A stretch of DNA of 13,534 nucleotides from Beroe ovata (Eukaryota; Ctenophora; Nuda; Beroida; Beroidae), in assembly GCA_946803715.1 (NCBI GenBank), contig CAMPET010000476.1, positions 1 to 13,534 on the forward strand, written 5' to 3'. Positions within the stretch are counted from its first letter, which is position 1; each line of letters opens with the position of its first letter. The notes beneath the pieces were generated by a model, which was not told the DNA's origin, made no database searches, and was given only the letters and a program-made list of their open reading frames with translations. Positions 1-8,162 of the stretch are shown piece after piece. The translations under genes and the position numbers were made by a program.

Positions 1-1408
1 TATATGGCACACTCTGCCATGCCAGGGTGGTGGAAGCCGGTTTGGATGACCTTGTACATTGGTATTGTCTTTTCAACCTTGGGGATGATTAGGCTGAACA
101 TTATTTCTATGCAATCTTTCGAGGCAGTTACAGATTCCGGTTTAACTGTCATATGGTCCATCTGTTGTTGAGTAATCGTAGTTTGGTTTATCTTGACATG
201 TTCGGTAACAATATACTCAAGATTTGAACGGTCTCTGATGGCATCAACTGTTCTTGTGTATTTCCACACCTCCAGGTTCTGAAGTTAAACGGAAAGATGG
301 TTTAAATAGGCACAGGCACTCGTATACAAGCGGACTGTCACACACACACACGCGCGTGCGAACGCATCACACACAGTTATAGTTATACTCACCACTCACG
401 CTGGAGTAGTAAAGTTATTGTTAAACACTAAAAGTTCCTACCTTCATAGATTCAAAATGGAGGAGGTACTCTGTGACACAGTCCTCTAATTGTTCAATGG
501 ATCTTATCTCAGCCGACGTACGGTGCATGAGGTGGAGCATGTGCTCATCAGTCCTCAACTGAAATTATAGTTTCCTATTCGTTGGTACTGCTCATAAATC
601 ACAGTTAATGTGAGTGTGACTATCGGGAAGTGGGAACTCATTTGGGAGGACAAGCAATTGAACATGATAAACTTACAGAGTGTAATTGACCGATTTCCTG
701 ATCTGATTCATGATTCCCTGTCGACTTGAAAATGTCTCTCTTGGCAATGCCACTCTAAATTAACATTCGATTCACAATCATAGTTTGACGAGATTGTGAG
801 TATGATGATTTTATACTGCACTAAAATAGTGGTGGATAATGCAGTTTTCTCTTATTCAGTATAATATACCCACTTTTCTCTCAGATGAAACACGTTCCCG
901 CTTGTCATATGCTGCAAGATGTCTGTTATCCGAATATGATGAAATGAGATCGTCCTCCACCACCCGCATATACTCATCCTTTTCACGGAGAAATTCGGGG
1001 ATTCGTTTCATGCATCTGACGAGTGACTGTTATAAAATGAAGATCATAAACTGGTCCAGAGTTCACAGATAGGTTCACTGTAGGTGTGACCACTGAACAT
1101 CATTATCATGTTGATATATACCGCACATACGTTATATATGGAGAGTCGACCATTCCTTGACTCAGTTGGAGCTCCACACTGATGATGTCGGGAGGTGTCA
1201 AACTTGGTCTCTCGAGGTAATATTTTCCTTGAAGAGTTTCGGTTCCTCTAAACACTGCGATAGGGTTTAATATGATGCAGTGATGCACAAATAGTAATTT
1301 CAGGTTCATAGTATCTGCAACAAAACAGGTAAATGTGAAATCAAGAATGAAGGGTGGAATTATACGACTACCAGGTAGATCATCTTCATGGAGGAGAACC
1401 GTGCCCAT
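1..1408 (-). CDS. Unrecognised multi-exon gene, 5' part (runs off left edge)
   Basis: Six coding exons join in one frame: 1408-1372, 1314-1131, 1015-874, 754-677, 558-442 and 278-1. All introns are GT-AG, and phases agree at every junction (1, 2, 0, 0, 0), giving 278 codons before the edge. The start ATG at 1408 has an in-frame TAA just upstream. The first intron (1371-1315, 57 bp) is a multiple of three and open, so retention cannot be excluded, but its acceptor follows a good pyrimidine tract. The protein begins MGTVLLHEDDLP. Residues of exon 5 (558-442) contain MLHLMHRTSAEIRS and look helical; the last exon contains VWKYTRTVDAIRDRSN. There is no signal peptide, obvious membrane segment or family motif that I recognise, so I assign no function. 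The intron at 441-279 holds a CA-rich tract. Shared phase across five junctions makes the coding call good; the exact edges of the exons at 754 and 1015 are less certain. Confidence 0.7.
338..378. repeat. CA/CG-alternating microsatellite in an intron
   Basis: A run of CA dinucleotides passes into CGCGCGTGCG and then a second short CACACA stretch. It lies inside the 441-279 intron of the minus-strand gene. Alternating purine-pyrimidine sequence of this kind is prone to length change. Confidence 0.75.
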
Positions 1409-1955
1409 TTATTCGTAGATTCTGTGCTCCTTTGGGAGTGCTATAGTGAATCCTATCAAAATCCATATCATGACGGAGAAGAATGAAATCATGCTGCCGC
1501 TGCGATTATGTGAGGTTTGTGTAAATGTAATGTTTTTCCAATATATACTGATAGGTACATTGTATTCATTGTATTCCTGTTCATATTCTATCCTAAGTTC
1601 TGTAGCATGCAGTGTCGGGGTAATTCATAACAAGATGTACATTGTACATATTATTATTATTATGTGGTGTAGCGTATGTATCACGCGCATCGCTCTCTCT
1701 CATTCAGGGTCACGCGACATGCATAACACCAATATACAAGGTCACGTGACCCTTAGCTGGAATGTGCGTGCGTTGCCTGTGCGCGTGACTGTCTGTTACA
1801 TATTGTACAACTTACTGCTCTTACACTCACCCTTTACATGCCTGTGTTCTCTTCCACACTTAGTTTCACAATTGTTTTATTCTCATTTACTTTCTACATT
1901 TCAATTTTTCTACATTAATTTGTCTACTTTTCCATTATAGTCACTGTTACGGAAC
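1409..1955. promoter_or_regulatory. Divergent intergenic promoter region with a GTCACGTGAC palindrome
   Basis: The minus-strand gene starts at 1408 and the plus-strand secreted-protein gene at 1956, leaving under 550 bp that must hold both promoters. A perfect palindromic E-box, GTCACGTGAC, lies at 1741-1750, and a related GGTCACGCGAC lies about 30 bp upstream of it. Basic helix-loop-helix-zipper factors of the USF/MITF/TFE type bind this core in other animals; binding here is inference. A pyrimidine-rich tract ending TTTTCCATTATAG at 1940 looks like a 3' splice site, so the plus-strand gene probably has a 5' UTR intron (or is trans-spliced). A long open frame across 1446-1940 is not convincing as coding. 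Confidence 0.45.
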
Positions 1956-2509
1956 ATGCTAGTGCTACAGCTCTCCATCGGCCTCGTATTTCTCTCCACT
2001 GCGTGGGCGGACACCATGTGTGGCCGTGTTCACGTGGTCGAGATGTACGGTGAACCGACCCCCGGAGAAGTTGGAGCGGCGGTTGCAAAACTTGAGGGTG
2101 AGTCAATAGCTATATATTATGCAGTATAAACTATGCAGTACTAGATAATGACAGATGATAATTTGATGACCCATAGTGCAATATCGTGTAATTTCAGCAT
2201 GCAAGGAGGTTTCCAAGTCAGATTGTGTACGAATTTCCGATCAACCCGTGGTGAATGTTACTTTGAAAGTGGGCAAGTTCCAGGTCGACAGATTTTGCGA
2301 TGACGATAGTGATGGTGAGATACATGCAGAATAGTCAACTTTTATTATACACTGTATCGATTTAACATAATGCTTTATACCACACTGTTTATACCACAGT
2401 GAGGTTTATCTCATCTATGTCCTTTATTTCACCTGAGCTAGTTCCCGAGCAAGTCAAGCGAGAAGATGACACTGTGATGGAGGAAACGAAATCAACAGAA
2501 CAGCCATGA
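1956..2509 (+). CDS. Small secreted four-cysteine protein (three exons)
   Basis: Exons 1956-2097, 2198-2314 and 2442-2509 join in phase 1 at both junctions, with donors GTGAGT and GTGAGA, to encode 108 residues. Residues 1-18 (MLVLQLSIGLVFLSTAWA) form a clear signal peptide with likely cleavage after AWA, so the product should enter the secretory pathway. The mature part has cysteines at 22, 49, 57 and 81, enough for two disulfides, a possible N-glycosylation site at N67-V-T, an acidic run D82-D86 and a Lys-Arg pair at 92-93 that a convertase could cut. The tail after residue 85 is charged and probably disordered. I do not recognise the family; the early MCGR faintly recalls an insulin B chain, but the cysteine spacing does not fit. 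The third acceptor is the least sure: CTAG at 2441 gives the tail described, while the AG at 2437 would give a shorter one. Confidence 0.65.
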
Positions 2510-2692
2510 GGATTGGAAGGGTTACCTTCACCTATTGTGGTTAATTCAAGGAGGGATTGATATCTTTTTTATGGTATTTGTATTAAGAATGAGATATAAT
2601 AGGGGACCGGGAAGATTCTGGTGATTAACAGTTTATTTTATTTATTTTTCACATTGTTTCACATTACTATTTGAATTTTATATGCATATTGT

Positions 2693-2728
2693 ACATTCGT
2701 AATCGAATGAACATTCGTAATCGAATAG
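2693..2728. repeat. Tandem duplication of an 18-bp palindromic unit
   Basis: ACATTCGTAATCGAAT occurs twice, 18 bp apart. Each unit contains ATTCG-TAAT-CGAAT, a 5-bp inverted repeat, so each could bind a dimeric factor or form a tiny hairpin. It lies just upstream of the possible ATTAAA signal at 2740. Confidence 0.8.
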
Positions 2729-2739
2729 TTTATACTACT

Positions 2740-2745
2740 ATTAAA
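2740..2745 (+). terminator. Possible polyadenylation signal ATTAAA for the secreted-protein gene
   Basis: ATTAAA is the commonest variant of AATAAA in animals. It is the first convincing hexamer after the stop at 2509 and is followed by T-rich sequence. No transcript evidence is available, so the assignment is tentative. Confidence 0.3.
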
Positions 2746-3451
2746 TTTTTAATTTCAAAATAATACTACTGAGTCTATCATATGGTTCTTAATTGTCATT
2801 GAACTGCAAATAATTACTACCAAGTATCGAATTCAAGTCAAACTCAAAATGAAAGAAAATTCAGAAACGTAAAGCGATGGCCATACTATCGCTATCGTCG
2901 CGAAAACAGTAAGCTGACGGAGCGATGCTGTGTTCGAATATTTTGGAACTGTCGTCATGGAATTATATATAAACGGGTTTGTTTGCTATAGTGATATATT
3001 TAAACACTGCAGGTGGCAGCTCCATGCCAAACCAAGGCTATCTATAGTGATTGCAATAAAATTAAACCACAATTCTGTATCGTATGACCATGATGGCATA
3101 AGACTTCACGCATGATCTGTGCTATGACAACACGAATCTTGTGCAGTAGCAGCAAGTATTATTCTAGTGGTCGCCAGGCACTGGCAGGGAGGACACATGA
3201 CATGATGACACATGTTATGATGATGAATGAAACGTAAACTATAACTACTAGCAGGACCCGCGGCCTCCGGCCTCTGTTATCCTATAGGGCTATCCTATCT
3301 TAAGGTTACAATACAATGTTAGGGCAATGATAGTCGTATATGTTGAAGTGTTGATAGTAATCGAGTATTCCCGTCCATATCTTCCTTGGTGGTCTAAATG
3401 CTTTCCATTCTCAAGTGATGTCAGACGTGTAATGTTTTACATGCTCCCCGT

Positions 3452-3840
3452 TTTCGANATTTTATTCTGGAAAAACGGATGGACCGATTTGCATGAAATT
3501 TTCAGGGTTCGTTCATATCGACATGGAGACGAGCTGTGCAAATTTTCAAGGTGAACAGACTTCATTAACATGGTTTAATGACGGCGTGAAAATCGCGATT
3601 TTGGCGATTTGGTATATTTTTATATATTAGGGCTGGCAAGCCCGTTTTTGAAAACACGCTGAATGACTCCACCACTACTTTGGGAGTTCATATCACTTCG
3701 AACATGCACTGCCCTCGGCCCTTCGGCCCTTCGGCCCTTCGGGCCTCGGGCAGTGCTCCCGGCCCTACGGGCCGGGACCACGCCCATTTTCTTTCCGTGG
3801 CTGCGGGCGCTTGCCAGCGCCCTGATATATATATATATAT
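3452..3840 (+). repeat. Dispersed repeat, copy 1 (hairpin-rich, TA-tailed)
   Basis: This about 390-bp sequence recurs in the same orientation at 12498-12830. The shared part starts near TTTTATT-TGGAAAAACGG, continues through TGGACCGATTTGCA and ends with the hairpin GGGCGC-TTGCCA-GCGCCC, then TGATATATAT. A matching end, AGGGCTGGCAAGC, lies internally near 3630, so the 3' 200 bp alone has short terminal inverted repeats and could be a separate miniature element. The middle holds three tandem CGGCCCTT units inside a larger hairpin whose arms are GCACTGCCC and GGGCAGTGC; copy 2 has only one. An N at 3458 marks an unresolved base. There is no coding capacity, and no tRNA-like promoter boxes are obvious, so a classic SINE is not supported. 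Confidence 0.75.
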
Positions 3841-3984
3841 GAGGACCAATTATAAGTAGTAAGATATAAGGGGGCAAGATCAGTGTATTTCGTAGTCGTA
3901 TTCGTAGCTGTATAATAACTATAAGTCTTGACCATAAGTTCACGAACAATTTTCTGCTTGGCATAGCTTGATCTGAGCTGAAAA

Positions 3985-4700
3985 ATGAATGATTCTGTTG
4001 GTCCGGATCTCAAGGTATGTGTTCATCGCACGCTGACTTAGTTTCATACGTGAAGCATCTTCCAGTTCACACTTGCCATATTCATTTGAACAAAGTTGTT
4101 CATGAATAACTATTGCAGTTGCTGATTTTGGGTGACTCGATAACACGGAATATACAATTTCCATGTGGGAGAACGTTTACCTTCCCGGGAATCAATGGTC
4201 ACCAATTGCTACAGAAGGTAACGCGGTTATTGGGTAAACAAAAATTTTGTTGAAAAGTTAAGATTTTTTGAATCACCATGTGCGATCTGATAACCGATTG
4301 TCACGAAATTTGTTGTCTACAACAGCTATGATCCTATTATTGAAATTAGAACCGTGCAGCTGTTGCATCAAAACGTATGAAATTGTAATACAATTTGTAT
4401 AATTCAGGTGAGAAGGAACCGTGACGAATTCAGGGGAGTTTGGGACCACGTAGTTGTCATCATTGGGGCGAACGATTTACGATCCACTGATGAGGATGAG
4501 ACTGTTACCGACATACACGGATTAATGTCCCTACTACAAGACATTAATCCAGTTGCGGGATCCACATTTGTGAGATTCTACCGCGTAGAGAGTGGACAAA
4601 AGATGTAGCTTCAACTAAACATCCGAATGATCACGCTCTCATTGTGAACAAATACCTCCACAGGGAGTTCCCTGGTAGAGTTGTTAGCTTGTATGGTTAG
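3985..4700 (+). pseudogene. SGNH/GDSL-hydrolase-like gene, frameshifted and lacking its C-terminal block
   Basis: Exons 3985-4014, 4119-4217 and 4408 onward join in phase 0. The second exon reads LLILGDSITRNIQF, an SGNH block I with the nucleophile serine in GDS; FPGINGHQ follows, supplying the block II glycine. The third exon has VVVIIGANDL, the block III G-x-N-D motif. The third-exon frame then hits TAG at 4606, but from about 4548 a second frame continues as HICEILPRREW down to SLYG, which is what this superfamily normally has after block III. So a one-base loss (or two-base gain) has occurred between 4548 and 4562, by mutation or assembly error. The corrected frame ends at TAG 4698-4700, where the palindromic element begins. 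The catalytic D-x-x-H block V is absent. Family members hydrolyse esters or act as acyl-transferases, often on carbohydrate; such short forms are also common in repeat-derived genes. The protein is probably not functional as it stands. Confidence 0.65.
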
Positions 4701-4832
4701 GGTACGCCCTTTTTTCTAACTTTTTGAGGCTCAATTCTATTCTGGTAGATCTCGGCGAGCTGATTACGGATATGTCAAGCTTTTTGAAATTGGACTATGT
4801 TTACCTTCTCATCTAGGGCCTTTTTTATTTCG

Positions 4833-4861
4833 TGACGTCACACCACGTGACAGGTCACGTG
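4833..4861. promoter_or_regulatory. CRE and double E-box cluster, left arm
   Basis: TGACGTCA, a perfect CREB/ATF consensus palindrome, lies at 4833-4840, followed by CACGTG at 4844-4849 and 4856-4861. The same cluster is present in reverse in the right arm. The motif identity is seen directly; regulatory activity is inference. Confidence 0.5.
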
Positions 4862-4880
4862 ATCTCTCTGCTAGTACCTT

Positions 4881-4907
4881 GTGCGCGCGCGCGTTCACGC
4901 GCGCGCG
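4881..4907. repeat. Alternating CG tract with central hairpin, left arm
   Basis: Two GCGCGCGC runs flank a short GTTCAC centre, so the tract is both a potential hairpin and a potential Z-DNA former. The partner in the right arm is at 7944-7967, shorter and with a different centre, showing that the tract has drifted since the arms formed. Confidence 0.7.
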
Positions 4908-4990
4908 AATCAATTGCCTTGACAGCAGTGTGCGATCACAGATTCACAGAATTCACAATGCGCATTTTGATTGTTGTCATGAATAAACTA

Positions 4991-5136
4991 TAAAGAGTTA
5001 AAGACTATTGTTTGAGTACAAAGAAGTTCCATTGATATATGCTAATGTGGTTGTTTATGTCGTATGATTGAATGGTAGTACCACTGAATAGTACCACTAC
5101 CATGGTGACATGTGGCTGGATGATACCACTTTGTTA
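4991..5136. mobile_element. Left-arm-only insertion of about 145 bp, TA-flanked
   Basis: The arms align up to AAACTA (4990) and again from GTCTGTG (5137), but the sequence between is missing from the right arm. TA lies at both edges (4989-4990 and 5135-5136), as for a small TA-inserting element that landed after the arms separated. No clear terminal inverted repeats are visible, so loss from the right arm is the alternative. Confidence 0.45.
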
Positions 5137-6212
5137 GTCTGTGAAGAACTAGAAGTAGAAGAATTGTAGGGTGTGGGTCACGTGATGAGGGACGATGGGT
5201 CATTATTTTGTTAGCGACAGGATACTTTGATGCAGATGTGCAAATGTAATCTGGCGGCGAAGTGTGACATGAAGTTGGGTGTGGCTTCTGTTACAACTAC
5301 GAGTTAGATTGTGTTGCTTGAAACTTATGGTGTAGCATCCCCCTCGTTACTGTAAAGGTCGCTCTCCACCACTCCTGCTAGGGAGGGCTATTTTTGGTTG
5401 ACACCACTTGCATATAACCGATCTCCTCTATCGTGTCACGGCACATCAACAGCTCTGAATTAGTGTACGAGTTTTAATGCAGTGTATGTGCAGTGTATGT
5501 GCTGAGTCGTTATGTTCTGCTGAACTGTGCTGTGTATTTCAGACACCTATAATCATGAGAGACATCCCGCAGGTGCATGTTATTGTTATGTGTGCTGGTC
5601 ACGTGATCAAAATACATACACTGCCCAGTGCTTGCAGAACAATAACCGAACGTTAACGGATCATTAACCGAACATCCATGTCACAGCAATGACGCAGAAT
5701 GAGAGAAGCTCATTTTGCAAGTGGTGTCAACCGCAAATCGCCTTTTACCAATTCACTGTTATGGTAACAAGCGGAATGCGACACCGTAGGTGTCAAAGAG
5801 CACCATCTGTCCCCTACCTAGCAGATGATCTGCGGCGAATGAAAAGAGGGCCTGTTGACGGAATGAAAACTTATTTCCCCCGGTCTAACAGGGCGCCCTG
5901 CCTGCGTTTGGAGTTGAAAGAGTTGACCAATGACACTGTTTGCAGATTACAGTATTCCAACTAGTATCACTAATCTGCCCCACATTACGTGACTCAGGTG
6001 CAGTTGTTAGGGAGGACACACTGACACAGATGATGTTGCATATTGAGCCCTCAATACCTACTGCACTGTTTATCAATTGGAGGAAACAGGGGTCGAATAT
6101 CGCACTTGAAGTGCGACATTTGACCACTCTTAGATACAAGGCCTGACTTCTAGCTGTGGAGTGAGGCTGGCTACGTCGTNTAAACAGGGTTTATCATGGG
6201 ATAACCGAACAT

Positions 6213-6674
6213 GTCCTGTAACATGAATGTTCGGTTAATGATCGGTTAATGTTCGGTTATTGTTCGGTTAGCACTGGGCAGTGTCACGTGACCAGCGCAC
6301 CTAACATGCACTTGTAGCTCATGCGGGCTGATTAGGAGGCTGGTATACACAGTACACTCACTATACAGTATACACATGGGTCGGTGTATCCTTTATTGTG
6401 CTGAATGATTTTGTGTGACGTTATAGTGCTTTCAGATTCACTCCCATATCTTAATTGGCGCTAGGTTCACATGAAATATCCCGGGAATTTATTTCAACAG
6501 CGCATAATTGACCTCCATTCTCGATATTCCTGCCAGTGTCTGTCTCATGACACTATAGATGACCTCGGTTATGTGCAAGTGGTGTCAATCGGAAAGGTTC
6601 AAGTTGCTTAGTACTGTGTTAAGGGGTATGGAGCATGATGTCAACTGTCAAGCAAAACCATTTGTCCTCTCCCT
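6213..6674 (+). repeat. Central spacer holding a third, partial copy of arm sequence
   Basis: Bases 6221-6330 repeat, in the same orientation, the right-arm segment near 7225-7340: the ATGTTCGGTTAATGAT run, then GTTCGGTTATTGTTC, GGGCAGTG, CACGTGACCAGC and AACATGCAC. Further on, GCAAGTGGTGTCAATC at 6575-6590 and its neighbours match 7502-7560 more loosely. The spacer is therefore mostly a diverged, deletion-bearing copy of right-arm sequence rather than unrelated cargo. Confidence 0.7.
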
Positions 6675-8149
6675 GGACATGTTCGGTTATCCCATGTTAA
6701 ACCCTGTTTAGAGGAAGGATAGAAAGGGAGAAGGAGAAATTAGAGGTTAGAGACGACGTAGCCAGCCTCACTCCACAGCCTCACTCCACAGCTAGGAGTC
6801 TGTATCTAAGAGGGGTCAAATGTCGCACTTCAAGTGCGATATTCGACCCCTGTTTCCTCCAATGGACAAAAAGTGCAGTAGGTATTGGGGGTCAATATGC
6901 AACATCATCTTTGTCAGTGTGTCCTCCCTAACAACCGCACCTGAGTCACGTAATGTAGGGCAGATTAGTTGGGATACTGTTATCTGCAAACAGTGTCATT
7001 GGTCAACTCTTTCAACCTCTGTTAGACTGTGGGAATTTAGTTGTCATTCCGTCAACAGGCCCTATTTTCATTTGCCGCAGATCATCTGCTAGGGAGGAGA
7101 CAGATGGTGTTTCTTGACACCTACGGTGTCGCATTCCGCTTGTTACCATCACAGTAAATTGGTAAAAGGCGATTTGCGGTTGACACCACTTGCAAAATGA
7201 GTTTCTCTCATTCTGCGTCATTGCTGTGACATGTATGTTCGGTTAATGATCCGTTAAAGTTCGGTTATTGTTCTGTAAGCATTGGGCAGTGCATTATATT
7301 GTATCACGTGACCAGCACACATAACATGCACCTGCAGGATGTCTCTCATGATTATAGGTGTCTGAAAGTGAAATACAAAGCACAGTACAGCGGACAAAAT
7401 GACTCACAGTTCATGCACTGCACGTATCATTAAAACTCGTACACTAATTCTGAGCTGTTGTTGTGCCGTGACACGATAGACTTAGAGGAGACCGGTTATA
7501 CGCAAGTGGTGTCAACCAAAAATAGCCCTCTACAGCAACAAGGGGGAAGCGACACCATAGGTCTCCTCCCTAGCAGGAGTGGTGTCAATGGAGAGAGACC
7601 TTTACAGTGCAGTAACAAGGGGGAAGCGACATCATGAGTGTCAAGCAACACAATCTAACTCGTACTCGTAGTTGTAACAGAAGCCACACCTAACTTCAGG
7701 TCACACTTCGCCGCCAGATTACATTTGAACATCTGCATCAAAGTATCCTGTCGCTAACAAAATCATGATCAATCGTCCCTCATCACGTGACCCACACCCT
7801 TGACCCCACACGTGACCCCACACCCTACTTCTACTTCTAGTTCTACACTGACTAGTTTATACATGAGAACAATCAACTTGTGCAATGTGCATTGTCAATT
7901 CTGTGAATCTGTGATCACACACCGCTGTCAAAGCAATTGATTCACGCGCGCTTGATCGCGCGCGCACAAGGTACTAGCAGAGAGATCACGTGACCTGTCA
8001 CGTGGTGTGACGTCACGAAATAAAAAAGGCCCTAGATGAGAAGGTAAACATTGTCCAATTTCAAAAAGCTTGACATATCCGTAATCAGCTCACCGAGATC
8101 TAACAGAATAGAATTGAGCCTCAACAAGTTAGAAAAAAAGGGCGTACCC
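6675..8149 (-). repeat. Right arm of the palindromic element
   Basis: Reverse-complement partner of 4700-6212. It has a purine-rich insertion of about 40 bp near 6712-6752 and a doubled CCTCACTCCACAG at about 6767-6791, both missing from the left arm. It carries GCAAGTGGTGTCAACC copies at 7178-7193 (reverse) and 7502-7517 (forward), a C-rich segment with extra CACGTG sites (7784 and 7809), the CG tract and the terminal CRE/E-box cluster. Confidence 0.85.
7987..8015. promoter_or_regulatory. CRE and double E-box cluster, right arm
   Basis: CACGTG at 7987-7992 and 7999-8004 precede TGACGTCA at 8008-8015, in mirror order to the left arm, with the same spacing. All three cores are intact in both arms although the sequence around them has diverged. 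Confidence 0.5.
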
Positions 8150-8162
8150 TAGTATATTAACG

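Larger units (their letters stand above)
2510..3451. other. Intergenic stretch, no supported gene
   Basis: This follows the secreted-protein gene. A possible ATTAAA polyadenylation signal lies at 2740-2745, about 230 bp after the stop. The duplicated palindrome at 2693-2728 is listed separately. An open frame of 61 codons at 2930-3115 and another of 75 codons at 3327-3554 have no signal, motif or splice support; the second runs through an N and into a repeat. I see no tRNA or other RNA gene here. Confidence 0.6.
4700..6212 (+). repeat. Left arm of the palindromic element
   Basis: Reverse-complement partner of 6675-8149. From the terminus inward it holds GGGTACGCCC, a T-run, a CRE plus two E-boxes (4833-4861), an alternating CG tract (4881-4907), a segment with no partner in the right arm (about 4991-5136), paired copies of GCAAGTGGTGTCAACC in opposite orientations (5396-5411 and 5717-5732), and TTCGGTTA-type repeats around 5640-5680. 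An N at 6180 lies where the right arm has extra sequence. Confidence 0.85.
4700..8149. mobile_element. Large palindromic (fold-back) non-autonomous element bounded by TA
   Basis: The terminal sequence GGGTACGCCC at 4700 is inverted at 8140-8149, and TA flanks both ends (4698-4699 and 8150-8151), consistent with a TA target duplication as made by Tc1/mariner-type and some other transposases. The inverted arms extend inward to about 6212 and 6675, giving arms of about 1.5 kb around a spacer of about 0.46 kb. The arms match over nearly their whole length but differ by many substitutions and several indels, so the element is not young. I find no transposase, DDE motif or reverse transcriptase. 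The only open frames of note, at 5689-5964 (plus) and 7221-7012 (minus), are the same arm segment read in each orientation. A transcript across the element could fold into a very long hairpin. Confidence 0.85.

Noticed and set aside
839-1072. 77-codon plus-strand open frame
   Set aside because: It is antisense to the phase-consistent minus-strand exon at 1015-874.
1446-1940. 164-codon plus-strand open frame
   Set aside because: It lies in the divergent promoter, ends exactly at the ATTATAG of a splice-acceptor-like tract, and its low-complexity, hydrophobic translation shows no family features.
1956-2097. Insulin-like B chain at MCGRVHVVEMYG
   Set aside because: The next cysteine is 27 residues after the first rather than about 12, and no A-chain CC-x-x-x-C pattern follows.
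2925-2945. B-box-like TGTTCGAATA suggesting a tRNA gene
   Set aside because: No A-box or cloverleaf arms could be found at the right distance on either strand.
3620-4013. Overlapping minus-strand open frames of 114 and 82 codons
   Set aside because: They read through the dispersed repeat, its GC hairpin and the (TA)n tail, and are antisense to the SGNH-like gene.
5689-5964. Open frame beginning MTQNERSSFCKWCQ, with a near-identical partner on the minus strand at 7221-7012
   Set aside because: The two are the same arm segment in inverted copies, so their similarity is explained by DNA identity. Similarity fades after about 60 codons, the frame contains the repeated GCAAGTGGTGTCAACC motif, and no domain is visible.
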